Below, piece after piece: positions 1 through 8,732 of a DNA stretch of 64,000 nt. The stretch covers positions 1 through 64,000 of the forward strand of contig NZ_MTLG01000067.1 of the NCBI RefSeq assembly GCF_002192695.1, given 5' to 3'. The DNA comes from Achromobacter xylosoxidans. Lineage in GTDB: Bacteria > Pseudomonadota > Gammaproteobacteria > Burkholderiales > Burkholderiaceae_B. The position numbers were made by a program, and so were the translations under genes. Position 1 is the first letter of the stretch. Each line of letters starts with the position of its first letter. Under the pieces are notes generated by a model. That model saw only the letters and a list, made by a program, of their open reading frames with translations. It did no database searches and had not been told where the DNA came from.

Positions 1-11
1 GATAAAAATTA

Positions 12-39
12 TTGACGCCGAGATTTATGCTGCTTATCG
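12..39 (+). promoter_or_regulatory. possible sigma-70 promoter for the catabolic operon
   Basis: A TTGACG hexamer at 12-17 is followed after 16 bases by TTATCG at 34-39 in an AT-rich stretch just before the first gene. The -35 is good and the -10 is weak. It is the only promoter-like pair seen ahead of the dioxygenase gene, but upstream sequence is outside the window. Confidence 0.3.
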
Positions 40-105
40 TAGAAAAAAAGCGCCAAGGCCACGACCGGCATGCAGCCGGCGGCAGGCGCAACCTGGAGAC
101 AAGCA

Positions 106-969
106 GTGATACGGCTACACGACATCCGGTACGTCCGGCTGGGTACCCGCGACCTGGAATCCGCGGTCCGCTACGCGACCGCGGTGCTGGGCCTGGAAGT
201 GGCGCGCAAGGAGCACGGCGCGGTCTATTTCAAGTCCGACTCGCGCGACCACACCCTGTGCTATTTCGAAGGCGATCCGCGCGACCACACCACGGCGTTC
301 GAAGTGGACACGCCCGAGGAACTGGAGCATGCCGGCGCGGTGCTGGAGCGTAGCGGCTATCAGGTCGCTGCGGGCAAGCGCGAGGACGCCGAGCAGCGCT
401 ACGTGCGCGATTTCCTCAGCTTCATCGACCCGTCCGGCAACCGCATCGAACTCGTGCACGCGCCGCATCACAGCGGGCGCCGCTACTTCCCCAGCCGCGA
501 TGCCGGCGTGACGGGCTTTTCGCATATCGGCCTGCGCACCCTGGACGCGCGGCGCGACGAGGCCTTCTGGACCGGGCTGCTGTCGGCACGGGTCAGCGAC
601 CGCATCGGCGAAGCGCCGCTGCTGCGCATCGACGAAGTGCACCACAAGATCGCGCTGTTTCCGTCCAGCTATCCGGGCGTGCAGCACATCAACCACCAGG
701 TCGAGAGCATCGACGACATCATGCGCGCCTGGTATCAGCTGAAGGAATGGCAGGTGCCGATCCGCTTCGGCCCCGGGCGCCATCCGACCTCGGGGGCGAT
801 GTTCCTGTACTTCGACGGCCCCGACGGCATGATCTACGAATACTCCACCGGCGTGCGGCTGATCACCGCCGAAGACGAGAAGACCTACCGGCCGCGCAGC
901 TTTCCCGCCGTGCCGTCCTCGTTCTGCATGTGGGGCGCCAAACCCGACATCCCGGAGTTCAAGACGTGA
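106..969 (+). CDS. type I extradiol ring-cleavage dioxygenase (VOC fold)
   Basis: A 287-residue two-domain vicinal-oxygen-chelate protein of the size of BphC/XylE-type catechol dioxygenases. These are cytoplasmic Fe(II) enzymes that open a catecholic ring beside the two hydroxyls (meta cleavage). The C-terminal domain carries the expected ligands: His140 (FSHIGLR), His197 (HINHQV) and Glu245 (IYEYS). His226 in GRHPTS matches the second-shell acid/base histidine. I chose GTG at 106 because a GGAGA ribosome site lies at 95-99; an in-frame ATG at 70 would add 12 residues unlike the family. It overlaps the next gene by four bases. The ring-opened product would be a semialdehyde, which suits the dehydrogenase two genes on. 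The substrate cannot be told; confidence in the fold and reaction class is high. Confidence 0.88.
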   Translation: MIRLHDIRYVRLGTRDLESAVRYATAVLGLEVARKEHGAVYFKSDSRDHTLCYFEGDPRDHTTAFEVDTPEELEHAGAVLERSGYQVAAGKREDAEQRYVRDFLSFIDPSGNRIELVHAPHHSGRRYFPSRDAGVTGFSHIGLRTLDARRDEAFWTGLLSARVSDRIGEAPLLRIDEVHHKIALFPSSYPGVQHINHQVESIDDIMRAWYQLKEWQVPIRFGPGRHPTSGAMFLYFDGPDGMIYEYSTGVRLITAEDEKTYRPRSFPAVPSSFCMWGAKPDIPEFKT

Positions 970-1691
970 GCGCCGCGCCGATGAAAGCCGACGCCGGCCA
1001 GGAAGCCCTGGTGCGGACGGCGGCGCGCGGCCTGGCCCGCGCCGGCCTGGTCCACGCCTACGGCCATTGCAGCAGCCGGCTCGATGCCGACCACTTCCTG
1101 GTGTGCGCCGCGCGGCCCATGGGCCTGATCGAGCCGGGCGAGGCGGGCACGGTGGTGCCGGTGCACGGCGAGCTGCCCGAGGGCGTGCTGGGCGAGGTCC
1201 GCATCCACCAGCACATCTATCGCATGCGCCCCGAAGTGGGCGGCGTGGTGCGTTCCATGCCGCCCACGGTCATGACGCTGTCCTCGGCCCGCGTGACGCC
1301 GCAGCCGCGTCACGGCATGGGCTCGTATTTTTCTCCCGCCGTCGCGCTCTGGGATGACCCGCAGCTGGTGCGCAGCGATGCCCAGGCGCGCGGCGTGGCC
1401 CAGGCCCTGGGCGCGGCGCGCGCGGTGGCCATGCGCGGCAACGGCGCGGTGGTGGCGGCCGAGTCCCTGATGCATGCCGTGGTGCTGACCTGGTATCTGG
1501 AGGACGCCGCGCGCATCGAATGGCAATTGCGCTCGGCCGGCCTGGCCGACGGCGCGCCCAAGCTGTCGCCCGAAGAGGCGGCTACCCGCGCCGTGGGCAC
1601 GGGCCGCATCTACGAGCGCATGTGGGAATACCTGACCGCCGGCGACCCTGAAGCGGCGCTGGCAGACCTGTCACAACCGAGGACGCAATGA
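966..1691 (+). CDS. class II aldolase/adducin-fold protein lacking zinc ligands
   Basis: About 241 residues of the class II aldolase/adducin family, which includes fuculose-phosphate aldolase and several decarboxylases. It starts at a GTG sharing GTGA with the dioxygenase stop (an ATG at 981 is the alternative) and ends in an ATGA overlap with the dehydrogenase. Family members bind zinc through an HxH pair and a later histidine. Here the HxH site reads Arg96-Ser97-Met98 (VVRSMPP) and the later GHG-type motif reads GNG with Asn159, so all three ligands seem replaced. The overall pattern of the fold (GLVHAYGHCSSRL at the start) is kept. From its place it probably works on the ring-cleavage product or a side branch, but a zinc-dependent aldol reaction looks unlikely. 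Function is open. Confidence 0.75.
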   Translation: MSAAPMKADAGQEALVRTAARGLARAGLVHAYGHCSSRLDADHFLVCAARPMGLIEPGEAGTVVPVHGELPEGVLGEVRIHQHIYRMRPEVGGVVRSMPPTVMTLSSARVTPQPRHGMGSYFSPAVALWDDPQLVRSDAQARGVAQALGAARAVAMRGNGAVVAAESLMHAVVLTWYLEDAARIEWQLRSAGLADGAPKLSPEEAATRAVGTGRIYERMWEYLTAGDPEAALADLSQPRTQ

Positions 1692-3142
1692 CCGATTTCC
1701 GCAATTTCATCAACGGCGCATGGGTCGCCACGGACAAGACGTTCGACAACCGCGATCCGGTCGACAACCGCCTGATCGGGCGCATCCACGAGGCCGGCGA
1801 CGCCGAGGTCGACGCCGCGGTGCGGGCCGCCAAGGCGGCGCTGCGCGGCCCCTGGGGCAAACTCAAGACGCAGCAGCGCGTGGAACTGCTGCACGCGGTG
1901 GCCGACGGCATCATCCGCCGCTTCGACGACTTCGTCGACGCCGAGATCGCCGACACCGGCAAGCCCTACGATCTGGCCAGCCATCTGGATATTCCGCGCG
2001 GCGCGGCGAACTTCAAGATCTTCGCCGACCTGGTGCGCAATATCCCCAACGAGACCTTCGACCTGGAAACGCCGGACGGCGGCCATGCCCTGAACTACGG
2101 CGTGCGCGTGCCGCGCGGCGTGATCGGCGTGATCTGCCCCTGGAACCTGCCGCTGCTGCTGATGACCTGGAAGGTGGGGCCGGCCCTGGCTTGCGGCAAT
2201 ACCGTGGTGGTCAAGCCGTCCGAAGACACCCCGGCCACGGCCACGCTGCTGGGCGAGGTCATGAACGAGGTCGGCGTGCCGCCCGGCGTCTACAACGTGG
2301 TGCATGGCCGCGGCCCCGGTTCGGCGGGCGAAAAGCTCACGCGCCATCCGCTGGTCGACGGCATCACCTTCACTGGCGAGACCCGTACCGGCGAAGCCAT
2401 CATGCAGGCGGCGGCGGTGGGCGTGCGGCCCGTGTCTTTTGAACTGGGCGGCAAGAACGCGGGCATCGTGTTCGCCGATGCGGATTTCGACAAGGCGGTG
2501 GCCGGCATCGCCCGCGCCGCCTTCGACAACACCGGGCAGGTCTGCCTGGGCACCGAACGCGTCTATGTGCAGCGGCCGATCTTCGACCGCTTCGTGGCGG
2601 CGCTGGGCGAACGCGCCCGCGGCTTCAAGCTGGGCCGTCCGAAGGATCCGGGCGTCAACCTGGGGCCGCTGATCTCACAGCGCCACCGTGACAAGGTGCT
2701 GGGCTACTACGCCCGCGCCCGCGAAGAGGGCGCCACGGTGGTGGCGGGCGGCGGCGTGCCGGACATGCCCGATGAGCTGGCCGGCGGCGCATGGATCCAG
2801 CCCACCGTGTGGACCGGCCTGCCGGAAAGCTCGGCCGTGATCCAGCAGGAGATCTTCGGCCCCTGCTGCCATATCGCGCCCTTCGACACGGAAGAAGAAG
2901 CCGTCGCCCTGGCCAACGCCACGCCCTACGGCCTGGCGGCCTCGGTCTGGACCAGCAACGTGGGCACCGCCCATCGCATGGGGCAGGCCCTGGAAGTGGG
3001 CATATGCTGGATCAATTCCTGGTTCCTGCGCGACCTGCGCACGGCCTTCGGCGGATCCAAGCAGTCCGGCATCGGCCGCGAAGGCGGCGTGCATTCGCTC
3101 GAGTTCTATACGGAGCTGCGCAATGTCTGCGTGAAGCTCTGA
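1688..3142 (+). CDS. aldehyde dehydrogenase, hydroxymuconic/aminomuconic semialdehyde type
   Basis: A 484-residue NAD(P)-dependent aldehyde dehydrogenase of full family length. The catalytic Cys286 sits in GQVCLGTE and the general base Glu252 in FELGGKNAG; the Rossmann motif FTGETRTG and the late EIFGPCCH motif are present. The C-terminus (AFGGSKQSGIGREGG) is typical of the DmpC/XylG/AmnC group, which oxidises 2-hydroxymuconic or 2-aminomuconic semialdehyde from meta-cleavage. Its place two genes after an extradiol dioxygenase supports this. It overlaps the aldolase-like gene by ATGA and is followed by a 74-base gap before the transporter genes. The exact semialdehyde is inferred from context only. 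Confidence 0.88.
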   Translation: MTDFRNFINGAWVATDKTFDNRDPVDNRLIGRIHEAGDAEVDAAVRAAKAALRGPWGKLKTQQRVELLHAVADGIIRRFDDFVDAEIADTGKPYDLASHLDIPRGAANFKIFADLVRNIPNETFDLETPDGGHALNYGVRVPRGVIGVICPWNLPLLLMTWKVGPALACGNTVVVKPSEDTPATATLLGEVMNEVGVPPGVYNVVHGRGPGSAGEKLTRHPLVDGITFTGETRTGEAIMQAAAVGVRPVSFELGGKNAGIVFADADFDKAVAGIARAAFDNTGQVCLGTERVYVQRPIFDRFVAALGERARGFKLGRPKDPGVNLGPLISQRHRDKVLGYYARAREEGATVVAGGGVPDMPDELAGGAWIQPTVWTGLPESSAVIQQEIFGPCCHIAPFDTEEEAVALANATPYGLAASVWTSNVGTAHRMGQALEVGICWINSWFLRDLRTAFGGSKQSGIGREGGVHSLEFYTELRNVCVKL

Positions 3143-3216
3143 CCTGTAAGCAGGCCCCAGTACCGGCAGGCGCCGCGCAGAACGGCGCCGCCGTCCATCC
3201 CCCAAGGAGACTTAGC

Positions 3217-4392
3217 ATGCAAGCATACGCACGCGGCCTGTCCGCGCTGGCCGCCATTGCGGCCCTGACCGCGGCCAATGCCGCCATGGCGGACGTCCGC
3301 ATCGGCTTTACCGGCGTGCTGTCCGGACCCCAGGCGGCATTGGGCCAGGACCAGTACGACGGCCTGATGCTGGGCATCGAGCAGTTGGGCGGCAGCCTGG
3401 GCGGCCAGAAGGCCGTGGTGATCCGCGACGACGACCAGCTCAAGCCCGACGTGGGCGCGCAGATCGTGCAGAAGTTCATCGAGAAGGACAAGGTCGACGT
3501 GATCGTCGGCCTGGGCTTCTCCAACGTGCTCATGGCCGAGCTGCGGCGCATCAAGGAATCGGGCGTGGTGGCGCTGTCCACCAACGCCGGACCCGCGCCC
3601 ATCGCCGGCCGCATGTGCCTGCCCAACCTGTTCGTGCTGGGCTGGCAGAACGACAGCATGTCCGAGGCCATGGGCAAGTACGTCAAGGACCAGGGCTACA
3701 AGCGCGCCTACCTGATGTCGTCCAACTACCAGGCCGGCAAGGACAAGCTGGCGGGCTTCAAGCGCTTCTATGGCGCCGCGCCGGCCGACGAGATCTATAC
3801 CCAGCTGGGGCAGCTGGATTATTCGGCGGAGATCTCGCGCATGCAGTCGGCCTCGCCCGACGCGCTGTTCGTGTTCTACACCGGCGGGGTGGGCGTGAAC
3901 TTCGTGCGCCAGCTGCGCCAGGCCGGCCTGATGGAGAAGCTGCCGTTCTTCTCCGAAAGCCTGATCGATTCCAACACGCTGACCGCGCTGAAGGAGCAGG
4001 CCGTGGGCGCGATCTACGGCACGCCCTGGGCCACCACGCTGGACAACCCGCAGAACCGCAAGTTCGTCGAGGCCTTCAAGGCCAAGTACGGGCGCCTGCC
4101 GTCGGAGTACGCGGTGGGCGGCTACGACGCGGCCTTCCTGCTCGATACCGCCATCAAGCAGCAGGGCGGCAAGGTCGGCGACAGCAAGGCGCTGGCCGCG
4201 GCGGTGAAGGCCGCCGGCGCCAACTTCCCCACGGTGCGCGGCAAGTTCCGCTTCAACAGCAACAACATGCCGGTGCAGGACCTGTATGCCTACCAGGTCG
4301 TGAAGGAAGGCGACAGCGTCGGCCTGAAGCAGCTGGCCAAGGTGTTCACCGACCACCAGGACGCCTACGTGGCGGACTGCCCGCTGAAGTAA
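3217..4392 (+). CDS. periplasmic substrate-binding protein of a Liv-type ABC importer
   Basis: A 391-residue periplasmic binding protein of the LivK/Peripla_BP_6 family. It has a Sec signal peptide (residues 1-22, ending NAAMA before DVRIGFTG) and the typical opening in which a beta strand leads to GVLSGPQAALG. Start ATG 3217 has an AAGGAGA ribosome site. It heads a complete importer (binding protein, two permeases, two ATPases) downstream of ring-cleavage genes, so the ligand is more likely an aromatic acid than an amino acid; related proteins in Rhodopseudomonas and Bordetella bind such compounds. The ligand cannot be read from sequence. Confidence 0.9.
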   Translation: MQAYARGLSALAAIAALTAANAAMADVRIGFTGVLSGPQAALGQDQYDGLMLGIEQLGGSLGGQKAVVIRDDDQLKPDVGAQIVQKFIEKDKVDVIVGLGFSNVLMAELRRIKESGVVALSTNAGPAPIAGRMCLPNLFVLGWQNDSMSEAMGKYVKDQGYKRAYLMSSNYQAGKDKLAGFKRFYGAAPADEIYTQLGQLDYSAEISRMQSASPDALFVFYTGGVGVNFVRQLRQAGLMEKLPFFSESLIDSNTLTALKEQAVGAIYGTPWATTLDNPQNRKFVEAFKAKYGRLPSEYAVGGYDAAFLLDTAIKQQGGKVGDSKALAAAVKAAGANFPTVRGKFRFNSNNMPVQDLYAYQVVKEGDSVGLKQLAKVFTDHQDAYVADCPLK

Positions 4393-4411
4393 TCGTCCCG
4401 GGAGACGCCCC

Positions 4412-5332
4412 ATGAACGGATCCTTGCTGTTGTCGCAGATGCTCAATGGCCTGCAGCTCGGCGCCTTGCTGTTCCTGCTGTCCTCGGGGCTGACCCTGAT
4501 CTTCGGCATCATGAACTTCATCAACCTGGCGCACGGGTCGCTGTACATGATCGGCGCTTTCCTGGGCGCCACCGCCTACAACGCCAGCGGCTCGTTCGCC
4601 TTCGCCATCCTGGCGGCGGTGACGGGCAGCGGCCTGGTGGGCGTGGCGCTGGAACGCCTGATCGCGCGGCCGCTGTACAAGCACGATCACCTCTACCAGG
4701 TGCTGGCCACCTTCGGGCTGATGATGTTCTTCAATGAGCTGGCCTCGGTCATCTGGGGCAGCCGGCCGTATTACGCCGCCGTGCCGCAGGGGCTGGAAGG
4801 CGCCGTCAGCCTGTTCGGCAACGATTATCCGGTGTATCGCCTGATGATCATCGGCGTGGGCGCGCTGGTGGCGGTGGGCGCCTGGTTCCTGATCCAGCGC
4901 ACGCGCTTCGGCATGCTGATCCGCGCCGGCGCCAGCAACGCGCCCATGGCCAGCGTGCTGGGCGCCAACGTGGACCTGCAAAAGACGTTGCTGTTCCTGC
5001 TGGGCGCGGTGCTGGCCGGCGTGGCGGGCGCGCTGGCGGGGCCGATCCTGTCGGTACAGTCCGGCATGGGCGAGCCCGTGCTGATCCTGGCGCTGGTGGT
5101 GATCGTGGTGGGCGGCATAGGCTCGGTGCGCGGCACGCTGGTGGCGGCCTTGCTGATCGCCATGATAGATACGCTGGGCCGGGCCTTCCTGCCCGACATG
5201 CTGCGCGCCGTGTTCGACGCGTCCGTCGCGAACGCGGTCGGGCCGGCGCTTGCCTCCATGCTGATCTACGTGCTGATGGCCGTGGTGCTGGCGTTCCGGC
5301 CGCAAGGCCTGGTCTTCTCGGCGCGGCGTTGA
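4412..5332 (+). CDS. LivH-type ABC importer permease
   Basis: A 306-residue inner-membrane permease of the branched-chain amino acid/aromatic (HAAT) ABC family. It is almost wholly hydrophobic with about eight membrane helices, opens with LQLGALLFLLSSGLTLIFG and carries the family motif NFINLAHG near residue 35. GGIGSVRGTLVAA near residue 235 is the cytoplasmic loop that meets the ATPase. It follows the binding protein after 19 bases with a GGGAGA ribosome site, and pairs with the LivM-type permease next door. Confidence 0.92.
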   Translation: MNGSLLLSQMLNGLQLGALLFLLSSGLTLIFGIMNFINLAHGSLYMIGAFLGATAYNASGSFAFAILAAVTGSGLVGVALERLIARPLYKHDHLYQVLATFGLMMFFNELASVIWGSRPYYAAVPQGLEGAVSLFGNDYPVYRLMIIGVGALVAVGAWFLIQRTRFGMLIRAGASNAPMASVLGANVDLQKTLLFLLGAVLAGVAGALAGPILSVQSGMGEPVLILALVVIVVGGIGSVRGTLVAALLIAMIDTLGRAFLPDMLRAVFDASVANAVGPALASMLIYVLMAVVLAFRPQGLVFSARR

Positions 5333-5360
5333 CGCGCACCTATCCTGGGATTCGATCATC

Positions 5361-6392
5361 ATGCAAGAACACAAACACCGGCGCTGGGCGCTGCCCTTGC
5401 TGTTCCTGGTCCTGGCCGCCGTGCCCTTCGCGGCGCAATGGCTGGGCGAACCTTTCTACGTGACGCTGGGCGCGCGCATCCTGATCTATGCGCTGGCCGC
5501 GCTGGCGCTGAACCTGGTGCTGGGCTTTGCCGGACTGGTGAGCTTCGGCCACGCCATGTTCCTGGGCCTGGGCTGTTATGCCGTGGGCATTCTCAGCTAT
5601 TACGGCTTTGGCAACGGCTGGCTGCAGCTGGCCGTCTGCATCGCGGTGTGCGCGCTGGTGGCGCTGATCGTCGGCACGGTCTGCCTGCGCACCTCGGGCA
5701 TCGGCTTCATCATGATCACGCTGGCGTTTGCGCAGATGTTCTATTTTCTGGCGGTCAGCCTGCGCGAGTACGGCGGCGACGACGGCCTGAACATCTACGA
5801 AGCCAGTTCCTTCGGCCTGTTCGACCTGGGCGGCAGCCAGCCCGTGTACTGGGCGGCCTGGGCGGTGCTGCTGGTGTCCAGCCTGGCGATGCTGCGCCTG
5901 CGCCGCTCGCCCTTCGGCATGATCCTGCGCGCCACCCATGCCAACCCGCGCCGCGTGGACGCGCTGGGCTATTCGGTGTTCGGCGTGCGCCTGACGGCCT
6001 ACGTGGCCTCCGGCGTGCTGACCGGCGTGGCCGGACTGCTGTTGGCCAACCTGACGGCCTTCGCTTCGCCCAGCTACATGTCCTGGCCGGTGTCGGGCGA
6101 GCTCATCGTCATGGTGGTGATAGGCGGGCTGGGCAATGTGCTGGGTCCGATCTTTGGCGCGGTGGCCTACCTGCTGATGGAAGAGGCCTTCAAGAGCATG
6201 ACGCAGCACTGGATGCTGCTGATGGGGCCGGCGGTGGTGATCATCGCCATGGTGGCCAAGGGCGGCTATGCCAATTCCCTGTCCTGGCTGCGGCGTCCGC
6301 CTGCGGTCGCGCCCGCAAGCCTGCCGCCTGCCGGCGACGGGCAACAGGACCGCCGGCCGCCGGACGCGCTGCGCAAGGAGGCTTCGGCATGA
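5361..6392 (+). CDS. LivM-type ABC importer permease
   Basis: A 343-residue inner-membrane permease, partner of the LivH-type protein. Family motifs are clear: LNLVLGFAGLVSFGHAMFLG at residues 50-70 and the loop GGLGNVLGPIFGA near 255. The tail after the last helix is proline- and alanine-rich and lacks obvious structure. It overlaps the following ATPase gene by ATGA, so the two are probably translated together. Confidence 0.92.
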   Translation: MQEHKHRRWALPLLFLVLAAVPFAAQWLGEPFYVTLGARILIYALAALALNLVLGFAGLVSFGHAMFLGLGCYAVGILSYYGFGNGWLQLAVCIAVCALVALIVGTVCLRTSGIGFIMITLAFAQMFYFLAVSLREYGGDDGLNIYEASSFGLFDLGGSQPVYWAAWAVLLVSSLAMLRLRRSPFGMILRATHANPRRVDALGYSVFGVRLTAYVASGVLTGVAGLLLANLTAFASPSYMSWPVSGELIVMVVIGGLGNVLGPIFGAVAYLLMEEAFKSMTQHWMLLMGPAVVIIAMVAKGGYANSLSWLRRPPAVAPASLPPAGDGQQDRRPPDALRKEASA

Positions 6393-7162
6393 ACATGCGA
6401 ACCACCGCCGCGCCCGCGGGATTGACCACGCAGGACCTGGTGCGCCGCTTCGGCGGCCTCAAGGCCACCGATGGGGTGTCGCTGGACGTGGCCCCCGGCG
6501 AACTGCACGCGCTGATCGGCCCCAACGGCGCGGGCAAGACCACCCTGATCAACCTGCTGTCGGGCGAGCTGCGTCCCGATGGCGGCGCCGTGCGCCTGGG
6601 CGCCGCCGACGTTTCCCGCGCCACGGTGCAGGAGCGCGTGGCGCTGGGCATGCTGCGCTCCTACCAGGTGACCTCGGTGTTCGACAGCTACACGGTGCTG
6701 GACAACGCCTGCCTCGCCGCCTTGCGCAAGCGCCGCCGGCGCCTGTCGGGCTGGACCGCCTTGCGCGATTGCGCCGACGTGGTCGACGCCGCGACCGAGG
6801 CGCTGCGGGCCTGCCAGCTGGAAGACGTGGCCGAGGCACAGGTGGACAGCCTGGCCTACGGCCAGCGCCGCCAGCTGGAGATCGCCATGGCCTTGGCGGG
6901 CGAGCCGTCGGTGCTGCTGCTGGACGAGCCCATGGCCGGCATGAGCGCGGCGGAAAGCGCCGGCGTGATCGCCTTGCTGCAAAGCCTGAAGGGCCGCTAC
7001 ACCATCGTGCTGGTCGAACACGACATGAATGCCGTGTTCGCGTTGGCCGATCGCATCAGCGTGCTGGTCTACGGCAAGATCATCGCCACCGGCAGCGCCG
7101 ACCAGATACGCAACCATCCCGACGTGCGCCGCGCCTATCTGGGCGACGACGCCGACGCATAA
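6389..7162 (+). CDS. LivG-type ABC importer ATPase
   Basis: A 257-residue ATP-binding subunit. It shows Walker A GPNGAGKTTL, a LivG-style signature YGQRRQLEIA in place of LSGGQ, Walker B LLLDEPMAGMS and the switch histidine in VEHDMNAVF. It starts in the ATGA overlap with the LivM-type permease; longer reading in this frame upstream is only a shadow of that gene. With the LivF-type protein it would form the cytoplasmic motor of the importer. Confidence 0.92.
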   Translation: MNMRTTAAPAGLTTQDLVRRFGGLKATDGVSLDVAPGELHALIGPNGAGKTTLINLLSGELRPDGGAVRLGAADVSRATVQERVALGMLRSYQVTSVFDSYTVLDNACLAALRKRRRRLSGWTALRDCADVVDAATEALRACQLEDVAEAQVDSLAYGQRRQLEIAMALAGEPSVLLLDEPMAGMSAAESAGVIALLQSLKGRYTIVLVEHDMNAVFALADRISVLVYGKIIATGSADQIRNHPDVRRAYLGDDADA

Positions 7163-7171
7163 GGAGCCGCC

Positions 7172-7870
7172 ATGTTGAGCATCAGCGGATTGACGGCGGC
7201 CTACGGGCATTGCCAGGCCTTGTTCGGCGTAGACCTGGACGTGGGCCAGGGCGAGGTCGTCGGCCTGATCGGCCGCAATGGCATGGGCCGCAGCACCGTC
7301 ATCAAGTGCCTGTTCGGCCTGCTGCCGGCCAGCCAGGGCAGCATCCGGTATGGCGAGCGTTCCCTGCGCGGGCTGGCGCCGTACCGTATCGGCCGGATGG
7401 GGCTGTCGCTGGTGCCCGAGGGGCGCCAGATCTTTCCGACCCTGACGGTGGAAGAGAACCTGATCGCCACGGCCATGGGCCGCGGCGGCTCTCGCGCCTG
7501 GACGCTGGAGCGCGTGTATGAACTGTTTCCGCGCCTGCGCGAACGCCGCGCCAACCTGGGCACGCAGCTATCTGGCGGCGAGCAGCAGATGCTGGCGCTG
7601 GGCCGGGCGCTGATGACCAACCCCAGCCTGCTGGTGTTGGACGAAGCCACCGAAGGCCTGGCGCCGGTGGTGCGCGCCGAAATCTGGCGCGTGCTGGCCC
7701 AATTGAAAGCCGAAGGTTTGTCGATGATCGTGGTGGACAAGAACACCACGGCCTTGCTGCGCCTGTCGGACCGCAACGTCATCCTCGACAAGGGCGTGAC
7801 GGTGTGGCGCGGCAGCTCGGCGGAATTGTCCCAGCGGCCCGACCTGGTGGCCGCCTACGTAGGAGTCTGA
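7172..7870 (+). CDS. LivF-type ABC importer ATPase with altered Walker A
   Basis: A 232-residue ATP-binding subunit of LivF type. The signature LSGGEQQMLALG and Walker B LLVLDEATEGLAP are intact. The Walker A motif reads GRNGMGRST: the invariant lysine is Arg40 (codon cgc). The switch region reads VVDKNTTAL instead of the common VEQN, as in some aromatic importers. Arginine at the P-loop lysine usually weakens ATP binding or hydrolysis, so this half-site may be degenerate while the LivG partner stays active. It starts nine bases after livG with an AAGGAG site and is followed one base later by the SDR gene. Confidence 0.9.
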   Translation: MLSISGLTAAYGHCQALFGVDLDVGQGEVVGLIGRNGMGRSTVIKCLFGLLPASQGSIRYGERSLRGLAPYRIGRMGLSLVPEGRQIFPTLTVEENLIATAMGRGGSRAWTLERVYELFPRLRERRANLGTQLSGGEQQMLALGRALMTNPSLLVLDEATEGLAPVVRAEIWRVLAQLKAEGLSMIVVDKNTTALLRLSDRNVILDKGVTVWRGSSAELSQRPDLVAAYVGV

Positions 7871-7871
7871 G

Positions 7872-8642
7872 ATGAGATTGCAGGACAAAGTGGCGCTGGT
7901 CACCGGCGCGGCCGGGGGCATCGGACTGGCGATCGCGCGGCGCTTCGTGGCCGAGGGTGCCTGCGTGCTGCTGGCGGACCGCAAGGAGGCCGAACTGATG
8001 GCCGCGGCCCGCGCGCTGGGGGAACGCGCTGCCGCATTGGTGGCCGACGTGACCGATCCGGCCGACGCCCAGAAGCTGGCCGACGAGTGCGTGCGGCGCT
8101 GGGGCGGCCTGGACATCTGCGTCTGCAACGCCGGCGTGATCCGCGCGGCGGACTTCCTGGACCTGAAGCTCGAAGACCTGGACGCGGTCATGAACGTCAA
8201 CGTGCGCGGCACCTTCCTGGTCGCCCAGGCCGCCGCGCGCGCCATGGTGGCGGGCGGGCGCGGCAACGGCGCCATCGTGACGCTGTCTTCGATGACGGCG
8301 GAACTGGCGATGCCGGATCAGTTGGCCTACGGCGCCAGCAAGGGCGCGGTGCGCCAGATGACCAAGTCGATGGCGCTATCCCTGGCGCCGCATGGCATCC
8401 GCGTCAACGCCATCGGCCCCGGCAGCATCGACACCGAAATCCTGGCCACGATCACCAGCAATCCGGAAGCCCGCAGGACCGTGCTGTCGCGCATACCCAT
8501 GCAGCGCCTGGGATCGACCGACGAAGTCGCCAAGGTGGCGGTATTCCTGGCCAGCGAAGACGCCAGCTACGTGACCGGGCAGACGGTGTACGCGGATGGC
8601 GGGAGGTTGGCGCTGAACTATACGGTGCCGGTGCAGGAGTAG
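7872..8642 (+). CDS. short-chain dehydrogenase/reductase
   Basis: A 256-residue classical SDR. The cofactor motif TGAAGGIG is at residues 11-18, NAG near 90, and the active site is a serine in LSSMTAE with YGASKGA (Tyr-x-x-x-Lys). The C-terminus has the usual SDR closing motif YVTGQTVYADGG. It would oxidise or reduce an alcohol/ketone with NAD(P). Its start lies one base after the LivF stop, with AGGAGT as ribosome site, so it belongs to the catabolic operon; the substrate is unknown. Confidence 0.9.
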   Translation: MRLQDKVALVTGAAGGIGLAIARRFVAEGACVLLADRKEAELMAAARALGERAAALVADVTDPADAQKLADECVRRWGGLDICVCNAGVIRAADFLDLKLEDLDAVMNVNVRGTFLVAQAAARAMVAGGRGNGAIVTLSSMTAELAMPDQLAYGASKGAVRQMTKSMALSLAPHGIRVNAIGPGSIDTEILATITSNPEARRTVLSRIPMQRLGSTDEVAKVAVFLASEDASYVTGQTVYADGGRLALNYTVPVQE

Positions 8643-8732
8643 GGCGGAGCAGGCCGCCGCCAGATGCGTTTCGACAGCAGGCAGGGCAGGGTGATAAATT
8701 TTCGGGCGTCACCTGGAACATAAACCCTGCCC

